NCBI RefSeq assembly: GCF_029870955.1
Contig: NZ_PGFQ01000001.1
Coordinates: 558,001-622,000 of the forward strand
DNA length: 64,000 nucleotides
From: Sulfitobacter faviae
GTDB taxonomy: Bacteria > Pseudomonadota > Alphaproteobacteria > Rhodobacterales > Rhodobacteraceae
Direction: 5' to 3'
Shown here: one piece after another, positions 18,153-27,140 of the stretch
Position numbering within the stretch: position 1 is the stretch's first letter
Layout: each line of letters begins with the position of its first letter
Notes under the pieces: model-generated
Seen by the model: only the letters and a program-made list of their open reading frames with translations
What the model was told of the DNA's origin: nothing
Databases searched by the model: none
Position numbers and translations under genes: made by a program

Positions 18153-18586
18153 GTCGACCCGTCTAAAGAGGTCGCGCCCGAGGGGCAAGGCGAAATTCGT
18201 GGGAAATTCTGCATTTCTTGCGGTGGGTTTCTTTTTCCGCCCGCTGATCCGGCGCGCTGAGACGGAATGCTGCGGGATCAACTGTGCTGCTGTGCAGAAG
18301 CAGCCATCCCAGCAGCCCCAACGACTGGCATTTCCCGGCCATTTGGTGCGGTTGTAGCAACTTACACGGCAGCGTGAATAACTTGTGAAATGGTGCGAGG
18401 GATTAAGTAACCGTTTGTTTAGGTGAATAAAAACAAACCCCCACCTTCGTTCAAACAAGCAAAACGCCTCGCCCTACTCCCAATCTCGCAACCGCGGCGA
18501 AACTTTCGCGGCGGAGCGCCCGTTACTTCACCACAAACGATGACATCGCAATGACGCGATTTAACAGAAACCTGAAGGAACACGCT
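18153..18586. other. Intergenic stretch of 434 bp without a recognised gene
   Basis: No open frame here resembles a known protein and no convincing terminator or operator stands out. It contains the 5' flank of the tRNA-Ser gene and the leader of the secreted protein at 18587, with an AT-richer section around 18400-18460 that may hold promoters. Confidence 0.5.
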
Positions 18587-18889
18587 ATGAAACTCATCAT
18601 GACCACCGCCGCCGCCGCTTTGATCTCGACCGCTGCCGTTGCCGACAACTCCACCCGTCACAACGACATTTTCCTCGACACTTCGGTGAACGCTGACGCA
18701 AGCGACGTCTATGGCAACAATGACCGTATGCGGAACCCGCATGCCTCGACCAAGGCAAACGACATCATGCTGAACACCGCCGACACCGACAAGAACCGCG
18801 ACACCGTGATGAGCACGCGCAACGCCCTGCGCAGCCCCGGTGAAGGCTATGTCTACGGTGGCTTTGGCCCGGGCAACGACAGCAAGTAA
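18587..18889 (+). CDS. Small secreted protein of unknown function
   Basis: The 100-residue product starts at the ATG after AAGGA (18575-18579). Residues 1-19 form a Sec signal (MKLIMTTAAAALISTAAVA) with cleavage before DN. The mature part is polar, rich in Asn, Asp and Thr, with two loosely repeated phrases: NDIFLDTS...DVYGNNDRMRN and NDIMLNTA...DTVMSTRNALR. It ends in a glycine-rich tail (GEGYVYGGFGPG). A strong terminator follows, so it is its own transcription unit. I recognise no family. It is probably a periplasmic or exported protein. Confidence 0.7.
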   Translation: MKLIMTTAAAALISTAAVADNSTRHNDIFLDTSVNADASDVYGNNDRMRNPHASTKANDIMLNTADTDKNRDTVMSTRNALRSPGEGYVYGGFGPGNDSK

Positions 18890-18907
18890 GCTGTTGCCCT
18901 AACGAAC

Positions 18908-18941
18908 AAAAAGCCCGGCAGCGCGCGCTGCCGGGCTTTTT
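18908..18941. terminator. Bidirectional intrinsic terminator
   Basis: The stem AGCCCGGCAGCG/CGCTGCCGGGCT is flanked by five A on the left and five T on the right. It lies between the convergent small secreted gene and ychF and can serve both. Confidence 0.85.
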
Positions 18942-18975
18942 ACGTGGGCGGAGGCCTTGCCCCCTGCCCCGCTGA

Positions 18976-20073
18976 TCAGGTGTTGAACAGAAAGTGCAGC
19001 ACGTCGCCGTCTTTGACGATATAGCCCTTGCCCTCGGCCCGCATCTTGCCCGCTTCTTTCGCAGGGCCCTCGCCGCCGAGGCTAACGAAATCATCATAGG
19101 CAATGGTCTCGGCGCGGATGAAACCCTTTTCGAAATCACCGTGGATGACCCCCGCCGCCTTGGGCGCGGAGGTGCCGGATTTGATGGTCCAAGCGCGCGC
19201 TTCTTTGGGGCCGACGGTGAAATAGGTCTCTAGGTGCAAAAGCTCATAGCCCGCGCGGATCAACCGGTCGAGCCCGGCTTCCTTCAGACCCATTTCTTCG
19301 AGGAACATCTCAGCCTCTTCGGCTTCGAGCTGGCTGATCTCCTCTTCGATCTGGGCCGAGATCACGACATGGGAATTGCCCTGTGCGGCGGCCATCTCGG
19401 CGACCTTCGCGGAATGTTCATTGCCCTCGGCGGCCTCGGATTCGCCCACGTTGCAGACATAGAGCACCGGTTTGGTGGTCAGCAGTTGCAGCATGCGCCA
19501 AGCCTTGGCGTCATCTTCATCAACCTCGACAACGCGGGCGGGCTTGCCGTCTTCCAGCGCTTCCAACGCCATGCGCATCAGACGCTCTTGCTGGACCGCT
19601 TCCTTGTCACCGCCACGCACTTTGCGGACGATGTTTTGCAAACGTTTTTCGATGCTTTCGATGTCGGCGAGCATCAGTTCGGTGTCGATGGTTTCGGCAT
19701 CGGCCACGGGGTCAACGCGGCCTTCGACATGGGTCACGTCGCCGTCATCAAAACAGCGCAGCACATGGGCGATGGCGTCGACTTCGCGGATGTTGGCGAG
19801 GAACTGGTTGCCCAGACCTTCACCCTTGGACGCGCCTTTCACCAGTCCGGCGATATCGACGAAGGTCATGCGCGTGGGGATGATGCTTTTCGAACTGGCG
19901 ATCTCGGCCAGCTTGTCGAGCCGCGCGTCGGGCACCGCCACCTCGCCGACATTGGGCTCGATGGTGCAGAACGGAAAATTCGCCGCCTGTGCCGCTGCGG
20001 TGCGGGTCAGCGCGTTGAAAAGGGTCGATTTGCCGACGTTCGGCAGACCGACGATGCCCATTTTGAAACCCAT
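18976..20073 (-). CDS. ychF: Redox-regulated ATPase YchF (Obg-like)
   Basis: The 365-residue universal translation-associated P-loop protein, close to the usual 363, prefers ATP although it belongs to the GTPase superfamily. Motifs: GLPNVGKST at 9-17 (P-loop), FVDIAGLVKGASKGEGLGNQFL (G3 and switch), a coiled-coil middle part, and the C-terminal TGS domain with GPKEARAWTIKSGTSAPKAAGVIHGDFEKGFIRAE. It binds ribosomes and affects stress resistance. It stands alone between the bidirectional terminator and the Pmp3 gene. Confidence 0.95.
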   Translation of the reverse strand: MGFKMGIVGLPNVGKSTLFNALTRTAAAQAANFPFCTIEPNVGEVAVPDARLDKLAEIASSKSIIPTRMTFVDIAGLVKGASKGEGLGNQFLANIREVDAIAHVLRCFDDGDVTHVEGRVDPVADAETIDTELMLADIESIEKRLQNIVRKVRGGDKEAVQQERLMRMALEALEDGKPARVVEVDEDDAKAWRMLQLLTTKPVLYVCNVGESEAAEGNEHSAKVAEMAAAQGNSHVVISAQIEEEISQLEAEEAEMFLEEMGLKEAGLDRLIRAGYELLHLETYFTVGPKEARAWTIKSGTSAPKAAGVIHGDFEKGFIRAETIAYDDFVSLGGEGPAKEAGKMRAEGKGYIVKDGDVLHFLFNT

Positions 20074-20132
20074 GACGATACCCCTATAAAAGCTGCGCGT
20101 GTGTTAGGGGTAAGGGCCGCAAAGCGCAAGAC

Positions 20133-20324
20133 TCAGCGCGCGCGTCGGTCCTGATGCGCCTGATAGATCAGGATCCAAGCCAGCAGGATGAACATCGGAT
20201 GCGTCAACCCGCCCGAGAAGATGATCGCAGGCAACCAGATCAGGAAGACCACGATAGACAGGATCGGCCGTCCGATCAGCAGGATCGACAGCGGCGGCAG
20301 GAAAAGGGCGAGTACATAATTCAT
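20133..20324 (-). CDS. YqaE/Pmp3-family small membrane protein
   Basis: A 63-residue protein started at Met 20324 (MNYVLALFLPPLSILLIGRPILSIV). Two transmembrane segments and the PP-containing first helix match the Pmp3/YqaE proteolipids, which sit in the inner membrane and are linked to ion stress. The C-terminus is short and basic (QAHQDRRAR). The longer reading from 20375 adds an unlikely hydrophilic N-terminus. Confidence 0.75.
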   Translation of the reverse strand: MNYVLALFLPPLSILLIGRPILSIVVFLIWLPAIIFSGGLTHPMFILLAWILIYQAHQDRRAR

Positions 20325-20480
20325 GGCCCATGAGATAGGATGCTTTGCGCAAAATGGAAGGGCGCTGCGTGCCATAGGCGCCCACGGGAGGCGAATTTTG
20401 CCGCCCTCTGCCCCGCGGTGGATTGATTTTCACCGCGACATTCGGCATTGCCGAGGAAAGCACCAAATGAGGCAAGCCAC

Positions 20481-21271
20481 ATGACCCGTATCGACGCCAA
20501 ATTCGAAGACCTCCGCGCCCGCGGCAAAAAGGCGTTTGTCTCCTATGTGATGGCGGGCGACCCGGATTTCGACCGTTCGCTGGAAATCGTGCGCGGCCTG
20601 CCCGCTGCCGGGGTCGACATCATCGAACTTGGCCTGCCCTTCACCGATCCGATGGCCGATGGCCCGACGATCCAGCTTGCCGGTCAACGCGCCCTCGAAG
20701 GGGGCATGACGCTGAACCGCACGTTGGAAATGGTCCGCGCCTTCCGCGAAAATGACGACACGACCCCGATCGTGCTGATGGGCTATTACAACCCGATCTA
20801 TTCCATGGGCGTCGAGACGTTTCTGAAAGAGGCCAAAGACGCCGGGATCGACGGGTTGATCGTGGTCGACCTGCCGCCCGAAGAAGACCTCGAGCTTTGC
20901 CTGCCCGCGCAGGACGCCGGGTTGAACTTCATCCGCCTCGCCACCCCACGACAGACGACAAGCGCCTGCCGCGCGTGGTGCAGAACACCTCCGGCTTCGT
21001 CTATTATGTCTCGATCACCGGCATCACCGGCTCGGCCGAGGCGAATGCCGCGGATGTCTCGCCCGAGGTGGCGCGCATCCAAAAGGCCAGCGGCCTGCCC
21101 GTCATCGTGGGCTTTGGCGTGAACACGCCCGAGAAAGCCCGCGCCATCGCCGAAGTGGCCGACGGTGTTGTGATCGGTTCGGCCATCGTCAGCCGGATCG
21201 CCAATGGCGACAGCGCAGAAGATGTGCTGGGCTTTGTGAAATCACTGGCCGACGGGGCGCATTCAGCGTAA
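20481..21271 (+). CDS. trpA: Tryptophan synthase alpha chain, one frameshift in the sequence as given
   Basis: TrpA cleaves indole-3-glycerol phosphate and passes indole to TrpB. The N-terminal part is complete: [14 protein letters not shown], the catalytic Glu in [16 protein letters not shown], and GYYNPIY. At about 20945 the frame breaks in a run of four C; five would give [33 protein letters not shown], which is exactly what follows in the next frame. Repaired length is 792 nt, 263 residues, normal for TrpA. An essential biosynthetic gene broken at a C run argues for a sequence error. The start at 20481 gives the usual MTRIDAKF beginning. trpB is 8 kb away on the other strand. Confidence 0.9.
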
Positions 21272-21296
21272 ACCCCTCGCCTCTGCAAACGACCCC

Positions 21297-21332
21297 AAGC
21301 CCGCGCTGCCCCACTGGCCGCGCGGGCTTTTT
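21297..21332 (+). terminator. Terminator of trpA
   Basis: AAGCCCGCG and CGCGGGCTT pair around a short loop and run into a T tract, 25 bp after the trpA stop. Confidence 0.75.
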
Positions 21333-21408
21333 CGTCGCCGCAGCCTTCCCAATTGCCAAGCCCCCACCAGTTGCTACCAAAAGTTAACCCATTCAGCACA
21401 GGTGGCCC

Positions 21409-22599
21409 ATGCCCGTCATCACCAGCATCGACGATCTCAAACGTATCTACAAACGCCGCGTCCCGCAGATGTTCTACGACTACGCGGAATCGGGCAGCTG
21501 GACCGAGCAGACTTTCCGTGAGAATTGCAGCGACTTTGACCAAATCCGCCTGCGCCAGAGGGTCGCCGTGGATATGTCGGGGCGCAGCACGGCGACGCAG
21601 ATGATCGGCGAGGACGTGGCCATGCCGGTGGCCCTCGCCCCCGTGGGCCTGACGGGGATGCAATGTGCCGACGGGGAAATCAAGGCCGCGCGCGCAGCCG
21701 AAGCCTTTGGCGTGCCCTTTACCCTGTCGACCATGTCCATCAACTCTATCGAAGACGTGGCAGAGGCGACGACGAAACCCTTTTGGTTTCAACTCTATAC
21801 CATGCGCGACCAGGACTATGTCAGCCGCCTGATCCAGCGCGCGAAGGACGCGAACTGTTCGGCCCTCGTCATCACGCTTGATCTGCAAATCCTCGGACAG
21901 CGCCACAAAGACCTGAAGAACGGCCTCTCCGCCCCGCCCAAACTGACGGTAAAGACGCTCGCCAACCTTGCCACCAAATGGGGCTGGGGGCGCGAGATGC
22001 TGGGCGCGAAGCGGCGGCATTTCGGCAATATCGTGGGCCATGTGCATGGGGTCACCGACAACGCCGACCTTGGTGCTTGGACGGCGGAACAGTTCGACCC
22101 TTCTCTCGATTGGGACAAGATCGCCAAGATCAAAGAACAATGGGGCGGCAAGGTCATCCTCAAGGGCATTCTGGATGCCGAGGATGCGCGCATGGCGCTG
22201 AAAGTCGGGGCCGATGCGATCATCGTGAGCAACCACGGCGGGCGGCAGCTCGATGGGGCGCTAAGCTCGATCCGCATGCTGCCAGAGATCCTCGATGCGG
22301 TGGGCGACCAGATCGAAGTGCATCTCGATGGCGGTATCCGCTCGGGTCAAGACGTGCTCAAAGCCATGGCTATGGGGGCCAAGGGCACCTACATCGGGCG
22401 CGCCTTCATCTATGGGCTGGGCGCGATGGGCCAGCCGGGCGTGACCCGCGCGCTGGAGGTGATCCACCGCGAGTTGGATCTGACCATGGCGCTTTGCGGA
22501 GAGACGCAGATTGCCAACCTCGGGCGGCACAACCTGCTGATCCCGCGCAACTTCGGCGGTGACTGGCAGGAACGCCCGCGCGATCCGGGCACATGCTGA
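21409..22599 (+). CDS. lldD: FMN-dependent L-lactate dehydrogenase / alpha-hydroxy-acid oxidase
   Basis: The 396-residue TIM-barrel flavoprotein oxidises L-lactate or a related 2-hydroxy acid. Features: RRVPQMFYDYAESGSWTEQTFREN at the start, the FMN region MPVALAPVGLTG, FQLYTMRD, and the catalytic signature SNHGGRQLDG with His276, followed by VHLDGGIRSGQDVLKAMAMGAKGTYIGRAF. Length and the NHLL-type tail fit membrane-associated LldD, but glycolate or mandelate oxidases cannot be excluded. It overlaps the next gene by seven bases. Confidence 0.82.
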   Translation: MPVITSIDDLKRIYKRRVPQMFYDYAESGSWTEQTFRENCSDFDQIRLRQRVAVDMSGRSTATQMIGEDVAMPVALAPVGLTGMQCADGEIKAARAAEAFGVPFTLSTMSINSIEDVAEATTKPFWFQLYTMRDQDYVSRLIQRAKDANCSALVITLDLQILGQRHKDLKNGLSAPPKLTVKTLANLATKWGWGREMLGAKRRHFGNIVGHVHGVTDNADLGAWTAEQFDPSLDWDKIAKIKEQWGGKVILKGILDAEDARMALKVGADAIIVSNHGGRQLDGALSSIRMLPEILDAVGDQIEVHLDGGIRSGQDVLKAMAMGAKGTYIGRAFIYGLGAMGQPGVTRALEVIHRELDLTMALCGETQIANLGRHNLLIPRNFGGDWQERPRDPGTC

Positions 22600-23213
22600 T
22601 CTTTCTCAGCCGCAACCTTACCTTTCTCGCCACGCCAAAAACCGGGACCACCGCTGTCGAAATGGCGCTAAAACCCGAGGCCGAGATCATCTTTTCGCGG
22701 GGCCGCAAACATCTGACTGCCCTGCGCTATCGGCGGCGCGTCCTGCCCTTTTTGCAGGAAACCTTCTCGGCCTCCCCCGAGGCTTTGGCGGTGATGCGTA
22801 ACCCTGTCGAGCAAATCCGAAGCTGGTATCGCTACCGCAGCCAGCCCCGGCTGGATGGCAAACCGCTCAGCACCAAGGGGCTGAGTTTCGAGGACTTCGC
22901 GCTTGAAGTGATTTCCGACACGCCCCCGCCCCGCGCGCAGATCGGCAGCCAGTTTTCCTTTCTGACCTCTGACCATGGCAACCTGCTGGTCGAGCACCTC
23001 TTCGCCTATGAACGCCAACCGGCCTTTCGCGATTTTCTGGCCGAAAGACTGGGGCGGGAGGTCAAGCTCAAGCCCAAGAACGTCTCCCCCGATCTGCCCG
23101 CGCCCCTGTCGCAGGAGGTCGAATCCCGCCTGCGCGCCGCACGCGCCAAGGAGTTCGCCCTCTATGACCGGCTCATGGCGGCGGACGGCTATCTGCAGAC
23201 GCCGCAGGAATAG
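22593..23213 (+). CDS. Sulfotransferase-like P-loop protein
   Basis: The 206-residue protein begins [23 protein letters not shown]; the TPKTGTT loop at residues 14-20 is the 5'-phosphosulfate-binding loop of sulfotransferase families, and [14 protein letters not shown] near residue 68 matches their 3'-phosphate-binding RxPxxxxxS block. PAPS-dependent transfer is therefore plausible, though the acceptor is unknown. The start lies inside the end of lldD, so the two are co-transcribed; no functional link is evident. Confidence 0.7.
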   Translation: MLIFLSRNLTFLATPKTGTTAVEMALKPEAEIIFSRGRKHLTALRYRRRVLPFLQETFSASPEALAVMRNPVEQIRSWYRYRSQPRLDGKPLSTKGLSFEDFALEVISDTPPPRAQIGSQFSFLTSDHGNLLVEHLFAYERQPAFRDFLAERLGREVKLKPKNVSPDLPAPLSQEVESRLRAARAKEFALYDRLMAADGYLQTPQE

Positions 23214-23326
23214 CGCCGCCCCCGCCCTTTTGCCCTTTCCAGCCGGGCAAAACCGGTCTATACGCGCGGCTTCACGCGGGAATACAGCCTTGGAGGATTC
23301 CCGCCCTAACAAATTTGGAGACTAAA

Positions 23327-23980
23327 ATGGCCGGAGAGATTCCTGATCTTGAAGCCCAGGTACGCGCGGGGACAGGCAAGGGCGCCGCTCGCCAAGCACG
23401 TCGTGACGGCATGGTTCCTGGTATCGTATTTGGTGGCGACAAAGAGCCGCTGCCGATCAACATCCCCTTCAACAAGCTGCTAACCAAGCTGCGCGCAGGC
23501 CGCTTCAAAGCGACCCTGTTCAACCTCAAGGTTGAAGGCCACGACGACGTTCGTGTGATCTGCCGCGACGTTCAGCGCCACGTTGTCAAGGACCTGCCCA
23601 CGCACATCGACCTGATGCGCCTCAAGCGGACCACCAAGATCAACCTGTTCATCAACGTCGACGTCAAAGGCGAAGAAGAATGCCCCGGCCTGAAAAAGGG
23701 TGGCGTGCTCACTCTGGTCCGCCCGGAAGTTGAACTGGTCGTCACCGCCGCGGACATCCCCGAGCATGTGACCGTCGACATCTCCGGCCTCGAAATCGGC
23801 GACAGCGCGACCATCAGCCGCGTCGACCTGCCCGAAGGTGTGAAACCCACGATCGACCGCGACTTCGTCGTCGCAACGATCTCTGCACCTGCTGGTCTGG
23901 CCGCGTCGGATGACGACGATGACGACACGGCAGCGGACGAAGTGCCGACAACCGAAATGGGCCCGCCCGACGGTGAATGA
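23327..23980 (+). CDS. rplY: 50S ribosomal protein L25 (Ctc form)
   Basis: The 217-residue L25 with general-stress (Ctc) extension binds 5S rRNA. It shows the L25 start [26 protein letters not shown] and the C-terminal TL5-like beta domain ([30 protein letters not shown]), then an acidic tail with six Asp in a row. The ATG at 23327 follows TTGGAG; the in-frame ATG at 23315 has no such site. A terminator separates it from pth, its usual neighbour. Confidence 0.93.
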   Translation: MAGEIPDLEAQVRAGTGKGAARQARRDGMVPGIVFGGDKEPLPINIPFNKLLTKLRAGRFKATLFNLKVEGHDDVRVICRDVQRHVVKDLPTHIDLMRLKRTTKINLFINVDVKGEEECPGLKKGGVLTLVRPEVELVVTAADIPEHVTVDISGLEIGDSATISRVDLPEGVKPTIDRDFVVATISAPAGLAASDDDDDDTAADEVPTTEMGPPDGE

Positions 23981-24003
23981 TAGCGCGCCGCAAGGCTGTG
24001 CTG

Positions 24004-24033
24004 AAACGGGGTCGCATCACGCGGCCCCGTTTT
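24004..24033 (+). terminator. Terminator of rplY
   Basis: AACGGGGTCGC pairs with GCGGCCCCGTT around a short loop and is followed by four T, 24 bp after the rplY stop. Confidence 0.7.
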
Positions 24034-24046
24034 GCGTTTGGGGCCC

Positions 24047-24091
24047 GATTTCTTTCAAAGAAATCGCCCCGGAATTTTCAAAAAATTCCGG
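24047..24091. repeat. Two adjacent perfect or near-perfect palindromes
   Basis: GATTTCTTTCAAAGAAATC at 24047-24065 is a perfect inverted repeat around one base. A second inverted repeat at 24069-24091 has arms CCGGAATTTT and AAAATTCCGG. They lie between the rplY terminator and pth. They may be an extra terminator, an operator pair or a mobile intergenic repeat. Confidence 0.6.
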
Positions 24092-24155
24092 CGACCTTGG
24101 GGACATTCTACCGCCCCGCTTGTTAAGATAGGCGAAACCAAAGGAGACCTCGCCC

Positions 24156-24854
24156 ATGAAACTGATCGTCGGCCTCGGCAATCCGGGCGCGAAATATGCC
24201 CGCAACCGTCACAACATCGGCTTCATGGCGCTGGACCGCATTGCCGAAGATCACGGGTTTTCTGCGTGGAAGGGCAAGTTTCAGGGCAGCGTCAGCGAGG
24301 GGCGTTTCGGCTCTGACCGGGCGGTGCTGCTCAAGCCCGAAACCTTTATGAACAACTCCGGCCAGTCGGTTCAGGCGGCGATGAAGTTCTACAAGATCGA
24401 CCCCGCTGATGTGATTGTTTTTCATGACGAATTGGACCTCGCCCCCGGCAAGGTCAAATGCAAGACCGGCGGCGGCCATGCAGGCCACAACGGGCTGCGT
24501 TCGATCCACGCGCATATCGGGGCGGACTATGACCGCGTGCGCATGGGCATCGGCCATCCCGGCCATAAGGACGCGGTGGCGGGCTATGTGCTGCGCGACT
24601 TTCCCAAAGCAGACGAAGGTTGGCTGGACGATGTGCTGCGCGGTGTCTCGGACGGGGCGGCGGATCTTGCACGAGGCGACACCGGGCGGTTCATGAATGC
24701 CGTGGCGCTGCGCGTGGCCCCGCCCCGCTCGGGCACCGGCAGCAAGGGGCCTAAGAAACCCACCGAAGCCCAGCCCAAGCCCGCCCCCAGCAAACCCGAG
24801 CCGGAGGCAGAGCCCCAATCGCCGCTGCAAAAGCTGATGGACCGCTTCCGCTGA
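24156..24854 (+). CDS. pth: Peptidyl-tRNA hydrolase with C-terminal extension
   Basis: Pth recycles peptidyl-tRNA released from ribosomes. The N-terminal 190 residues carry the signatures KLIVGLGNPGAKYARNRHNIGFMALD (catalytic His in RHNIGF), KPETFMNNSGQSV, FHDELDLAPGK and GGHAGHNGLRSI. The end from about residue 190 is a low-complexity Pro/Lys/Glu tail (KKPTEAQPKPAPSKPEPEAEP), common in Rhodobacterales versions and giving 232 residues against about 194 in E. coli. The gene sits downstream of rplY, as often in bacteria. Confidence 0.94.
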   Translation: MKLIVGLGNPGAKYARNRHNIGFMALDRIAEDHGFSAWKGKFQGSVSEGRFGSDRAVLLKPETFMNNSGQSVQAAMKFYKIDPADVIVFHDELDLAPGKVKCKTGGGHAGHNGLRSIHAHIGADYDRVRMGIGHPGHKDAVAGYVLRDFPKADEGWLDDVLRGVSDGAADLARGDTGRFMNAVALRVAPPRSGTGSKGPKKPTEAQPKPAPSKPEPEAEPQSPLQKLMDRFR

Positions 24855-24968
24855 CGCTTTCGGCCTCACGCCCCTACTGGCGCCCCTGCTGACGTCCCTC
24901 CTGACGCAATGTCGGGCTGGCCCCCGCCCCCGCGTCGTGGTTCACTGCGGGCCAACAGGGGGGATATC

Positions 24969-26144
24969 ATGCGTACATTCGGAAAATGGCTCGGCCGGGT
25001 CTTGCTGGCGCTTTTGCTGGCGGCCATCGTCATCGGCCTTTGGAAGCGGGAAGAGATCGAACGGCTCTTGGCGGTGAACTCGCTCTTCTCCGAAGAGAAG
25101 ATCGTCCACAACTTCAGCCATATGGACGGCGCTTTCCTCTCCGCCCCCGTTTCGCGCGGAGACGGGCTGACGACCGAGCTTCCCTATGGCCCCGAAACCG
25201 AACTGCCCGAGGCGGTGGACGACTGGATCGCGGCCCGTGACGTGACCGCGCTGGTGGTGCTGAAAGACGGTGCCATCGTCTATGAGAACTACTTCAAAGG
25301 CACCGGCCCCGAGGACCGCCGCATCAGCTGGTCGGTGGCGAAAAGCTATCTTTCGGCGCTCGTTGGCATCCTGCTGGAGGAGGGCCAGATCGCATCCCTC
25401 GACGATCCGGTGACCAAATATGCCCCCAGCCTGAAGGGCAGCGCCTATGACGGGGCCAGCCTGCGCAACGTGCTGCATATGGCCAGCGGCGTCACCTTTG
25501 ACGAAGATTATCTAGACTACGATTCGGACATCAACCGCATGGGCCGGGTGGTGGCGCTTGGTGGCAAGCTCGACGATTTCACCGCCGAATTGTCCGAGAC
25601 CTTCACCGCGCCGGGCAGCCAGTGGCAATATGTGTCGATCGACACCCATGTGATCGGCATGGTGGTGCGCGGTGCCACCGGGCGCAGCGTGCCTGAGTTG
25701 TTGAGCGAGAAGGTCATCGCGCCCTTGGGGCTGGAACATGCGCCCTATTACATCGTCGATGGCTCCGGCACCGCCTTCGTGCTCGGGGGCCTTAATATGA
25801 CAACGCGCGACTATGCCCGTTTCGGCCAGATGTTCGCCCAAGGTGGGGAATGGAACGGCCAGCAAATCGTGCCCGAAGACTGGGTAACAGAATCGACCAG
25901 CCCCACCGCCCCCACCGCCGAGGGCCGCATCGGCTATGGCTACCAATGGTGGATCCCGCAGGGCGCGCCCGAGGGGGAATATATGGCGCGCGGCATCTAT
26001 GGGCAGTACATCTATGTCGACGGCGCCCGCGATGTGGTCATCGCCACCAATGCCGCCGACCGTAAATTCCGTGAGGCCGGGGTGGCGGAACAGAACATCG
26101 AGATTTTCCGCCAGATCGCGGCCTCACTCGATGAGGAAAGCTGA
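24969..26144 (+). CDS. Serine hydrolase of the beta-lactamase class C / penicillin-binding protein family
   Basis: A 391-residue protein from Met 24969, chosen for the GGGGGG purine-rich site just before it and the following signal anchor (KWLGRVLLALLLAAIVIGLW). The active-site SxxK is Ser122-Val-Ala-Lys125 in RISWSVAKSY; YVS in QWQYVSIDTHVIG provides the YxN-like tyrosine; a HxG/KTG-like element is not obvious. The GLNMTTRDYARFGQMFAQGGEWNGQQIVPEDWV segment is typical of esterase/6-aminohexanoate-hydrolase-like members. It probably acts in the periplasm on esters or peptides. The substrate is unknown and resistance should not be assumed. Confidence 0.8.
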   Translation: MRTFGKWLGRVLLALLLAAIVIGLWKREEIERLLAVNSLFSEEKIVHNFSHMDGAFLSAPVSRGDGLTTELPYGPETELPEAVDDWIAARDVTALVVLKDGAIVYENYFKGTGPEDRRISWSVAKSYLSALVGILLEEGQIASLDDPVTKYAPSLKGSAYDGASLRNVLHMASGVTFDEDYLDYDSDINRMGRVVALGGKLDDFTAELSETFTAPGSQWQYVSIDTHVIGMVVRGATGRSVPELLSEKVIAPLGLEHAPYYIVDGSGTAFVLGGLNMTTRDYARFGQMFAQGGEWNGQQIVPEDWVTESTSPTAPTAEGRIGYGYQWWIPQGAPEGEYMARGIYGQYIYVDGARDVVIATNAADRKFREAGVAEQNIEIFRQIAASLDEES

Positions 26145-26159
26145 GACAGAAAGGAAGCC

Positions 26160-26537
26160 ATGACCCCAGAGGACAGCATCAACGTTCTGAACCAGCCCCT
26201 CGCCATCTGCGGGACCGATCCGGTCACGGGCTTTTTCCGCGATGGCCATTGCAACACCTGCGCGCAGGATCAGGGCAGCCATACGGTCTGCGCGGTGATG
26301 ACGGCGGAGTTTCTGGCCTATTCAAAATATGTCGGCAATGACCTCAGCACCCCGCGCCCCGAGTTCGGCTTTGCCGGGCTGAAGCCGGGCGACGCATGGT
26401 GCCTTTGTGCCGCGCGGTTCCTGCAAGCCGCGGATGAGGGCTGTGCCCCGCGGGTGCATCTGGCCGCCACGCATCTGCGCGCGCTCGATATCGTGCCGCT
26501 GGAGGTACTGCGCGACCATGCCATCGACCCTAAGTGA
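26160..26537 (+). CDS. DUF2237 family protein
   Basis: The 125-residue protein has the DUF2237 pattern: LNVLGxPL-like start (INVLNQPLAIC), TGFFRDGHCNTCAQDQGSHTVCAVMTAEFLAYSKYVGNDLSTP, then FAGLKPGDAWCLCAARFLQA and a final HxxAL segment. Six conserved Cys and several His suggest metal or redox chemistry, but the family has no firm function. It begins 15 bases after the serine hydrolase and may share its transcript. Confidence 0.8.
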   Translation: MTPEDSINVLNQPLAICGTDPVTGFFRDGHCNTCAQDQGSHTVCAVMTAEFLAYSKYVGNDLSTPRPEFGFAGLKPGDAWCLCAARFLQAADEGCAPRVHLAATHLRALDIVPLEVLRDHAIDPK

Positions 26538-26546
26538 GGATTAACC

Positions 26547-27125
26547 ATGCGCCTGCGCCTCTTGCCCCTCCTGCTGCTTCTGCCCGTCACCGCTTGGGCG
26601 GAAACCACGCTCCGCCCCGCCGATAGTGCCCGGTTAGAGACCTTCGACGCCGCCTTTGGCGATGCCATGATGCAAGCGCTGAACGGGGGCGACGCGGGGG
26701 ATGTGGCGATCTTGACCCGCGCCCTCTCTGGGCAGCCTCAGGTCGCATTCTCCGCCGATTTGCAGGGCGATTGGTCTTGCCGCACGATCAAGCTGGGCGG
26801 GATCAGCCCGCTTGTGGCCTATAGCCCGTTCAAATGCCGCTTTACCGCCAGCAATCGCGGTTTCACCTTTGCAAAACTCACCGGATCACAGCTTACCAAG
26901 GGCGAGATTACCCTGCGCGAAGGCCGCGCGATCTATGCCGGGGTGGGCTATGTGCGGGGCGAAACGCCGCCCGATTATGCCGATCTACCCGAAGATTTCA
27001 CCTCAGGCGGCAAAGTGCAAAGCGACGTGGCCGTGTTCCAGCGGGTCAGCCCCACCCGCGCGCGGCTGTTGTTCCCGTCACCCGCAGTGGAAAGCGATTT
27101 CGATATTCTGGAACTGACGCGCTGA
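26547..27125 (+). CDS. DUF4893-type secreted protein
   Basis: The 192-residue protein has a clear signal peptide (MRLRLLPLLLLLPVTAWA, cut before ETTLRPADSARL). The mature part carries LQGDWSCRTIKLGGISPLVAYSPFKCRF, GYVRGETPPDYADLP and a C-terminal ARLLFPSPAVESDFDILEL, which I associate with the DUF4893 family of alphaproteobacteria. Two Cys (WSCR and KCRF) could form a disulfide. It lies nine bases after the DUF2237 gene and probably ends that operon. Function unknown. Confidence 0.7.
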   Translation: MRLRLLPLLLLLPVTAWAETTLRPADSARLETFDAAFGDAMMQALNGGDAGDVAILTRALSGQPQVAFSADLQGDWSCRTIKLGGISPLVAYSPFKCRFTASNRGFTFAKLTGSQLTKGEITLREGRAIYAGVGYVRGETPPDYADLPEDFTSGGKVQSDVAVFQRVSPTRARLLFPSPAVESDFDILELTR

Positions 27126-27140
27126 GCCGCCACGCCGCCC

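Noticed and set aside
17377..18586. Integrated element or prophage next to tRNA-Ser
   Set aside because: No integrase, no repeat of the tRNA 3' end and no phage gene found; only an scpB-like relic is present.
24969..26144. Antibiotic resistance beta-lactamase
   Set aside because: Only the SxxK and a tyrosine motif of the broad serine hydrolase family are visible, with an N-terminal anchor and no clear KTG; resistance cannot be supported.
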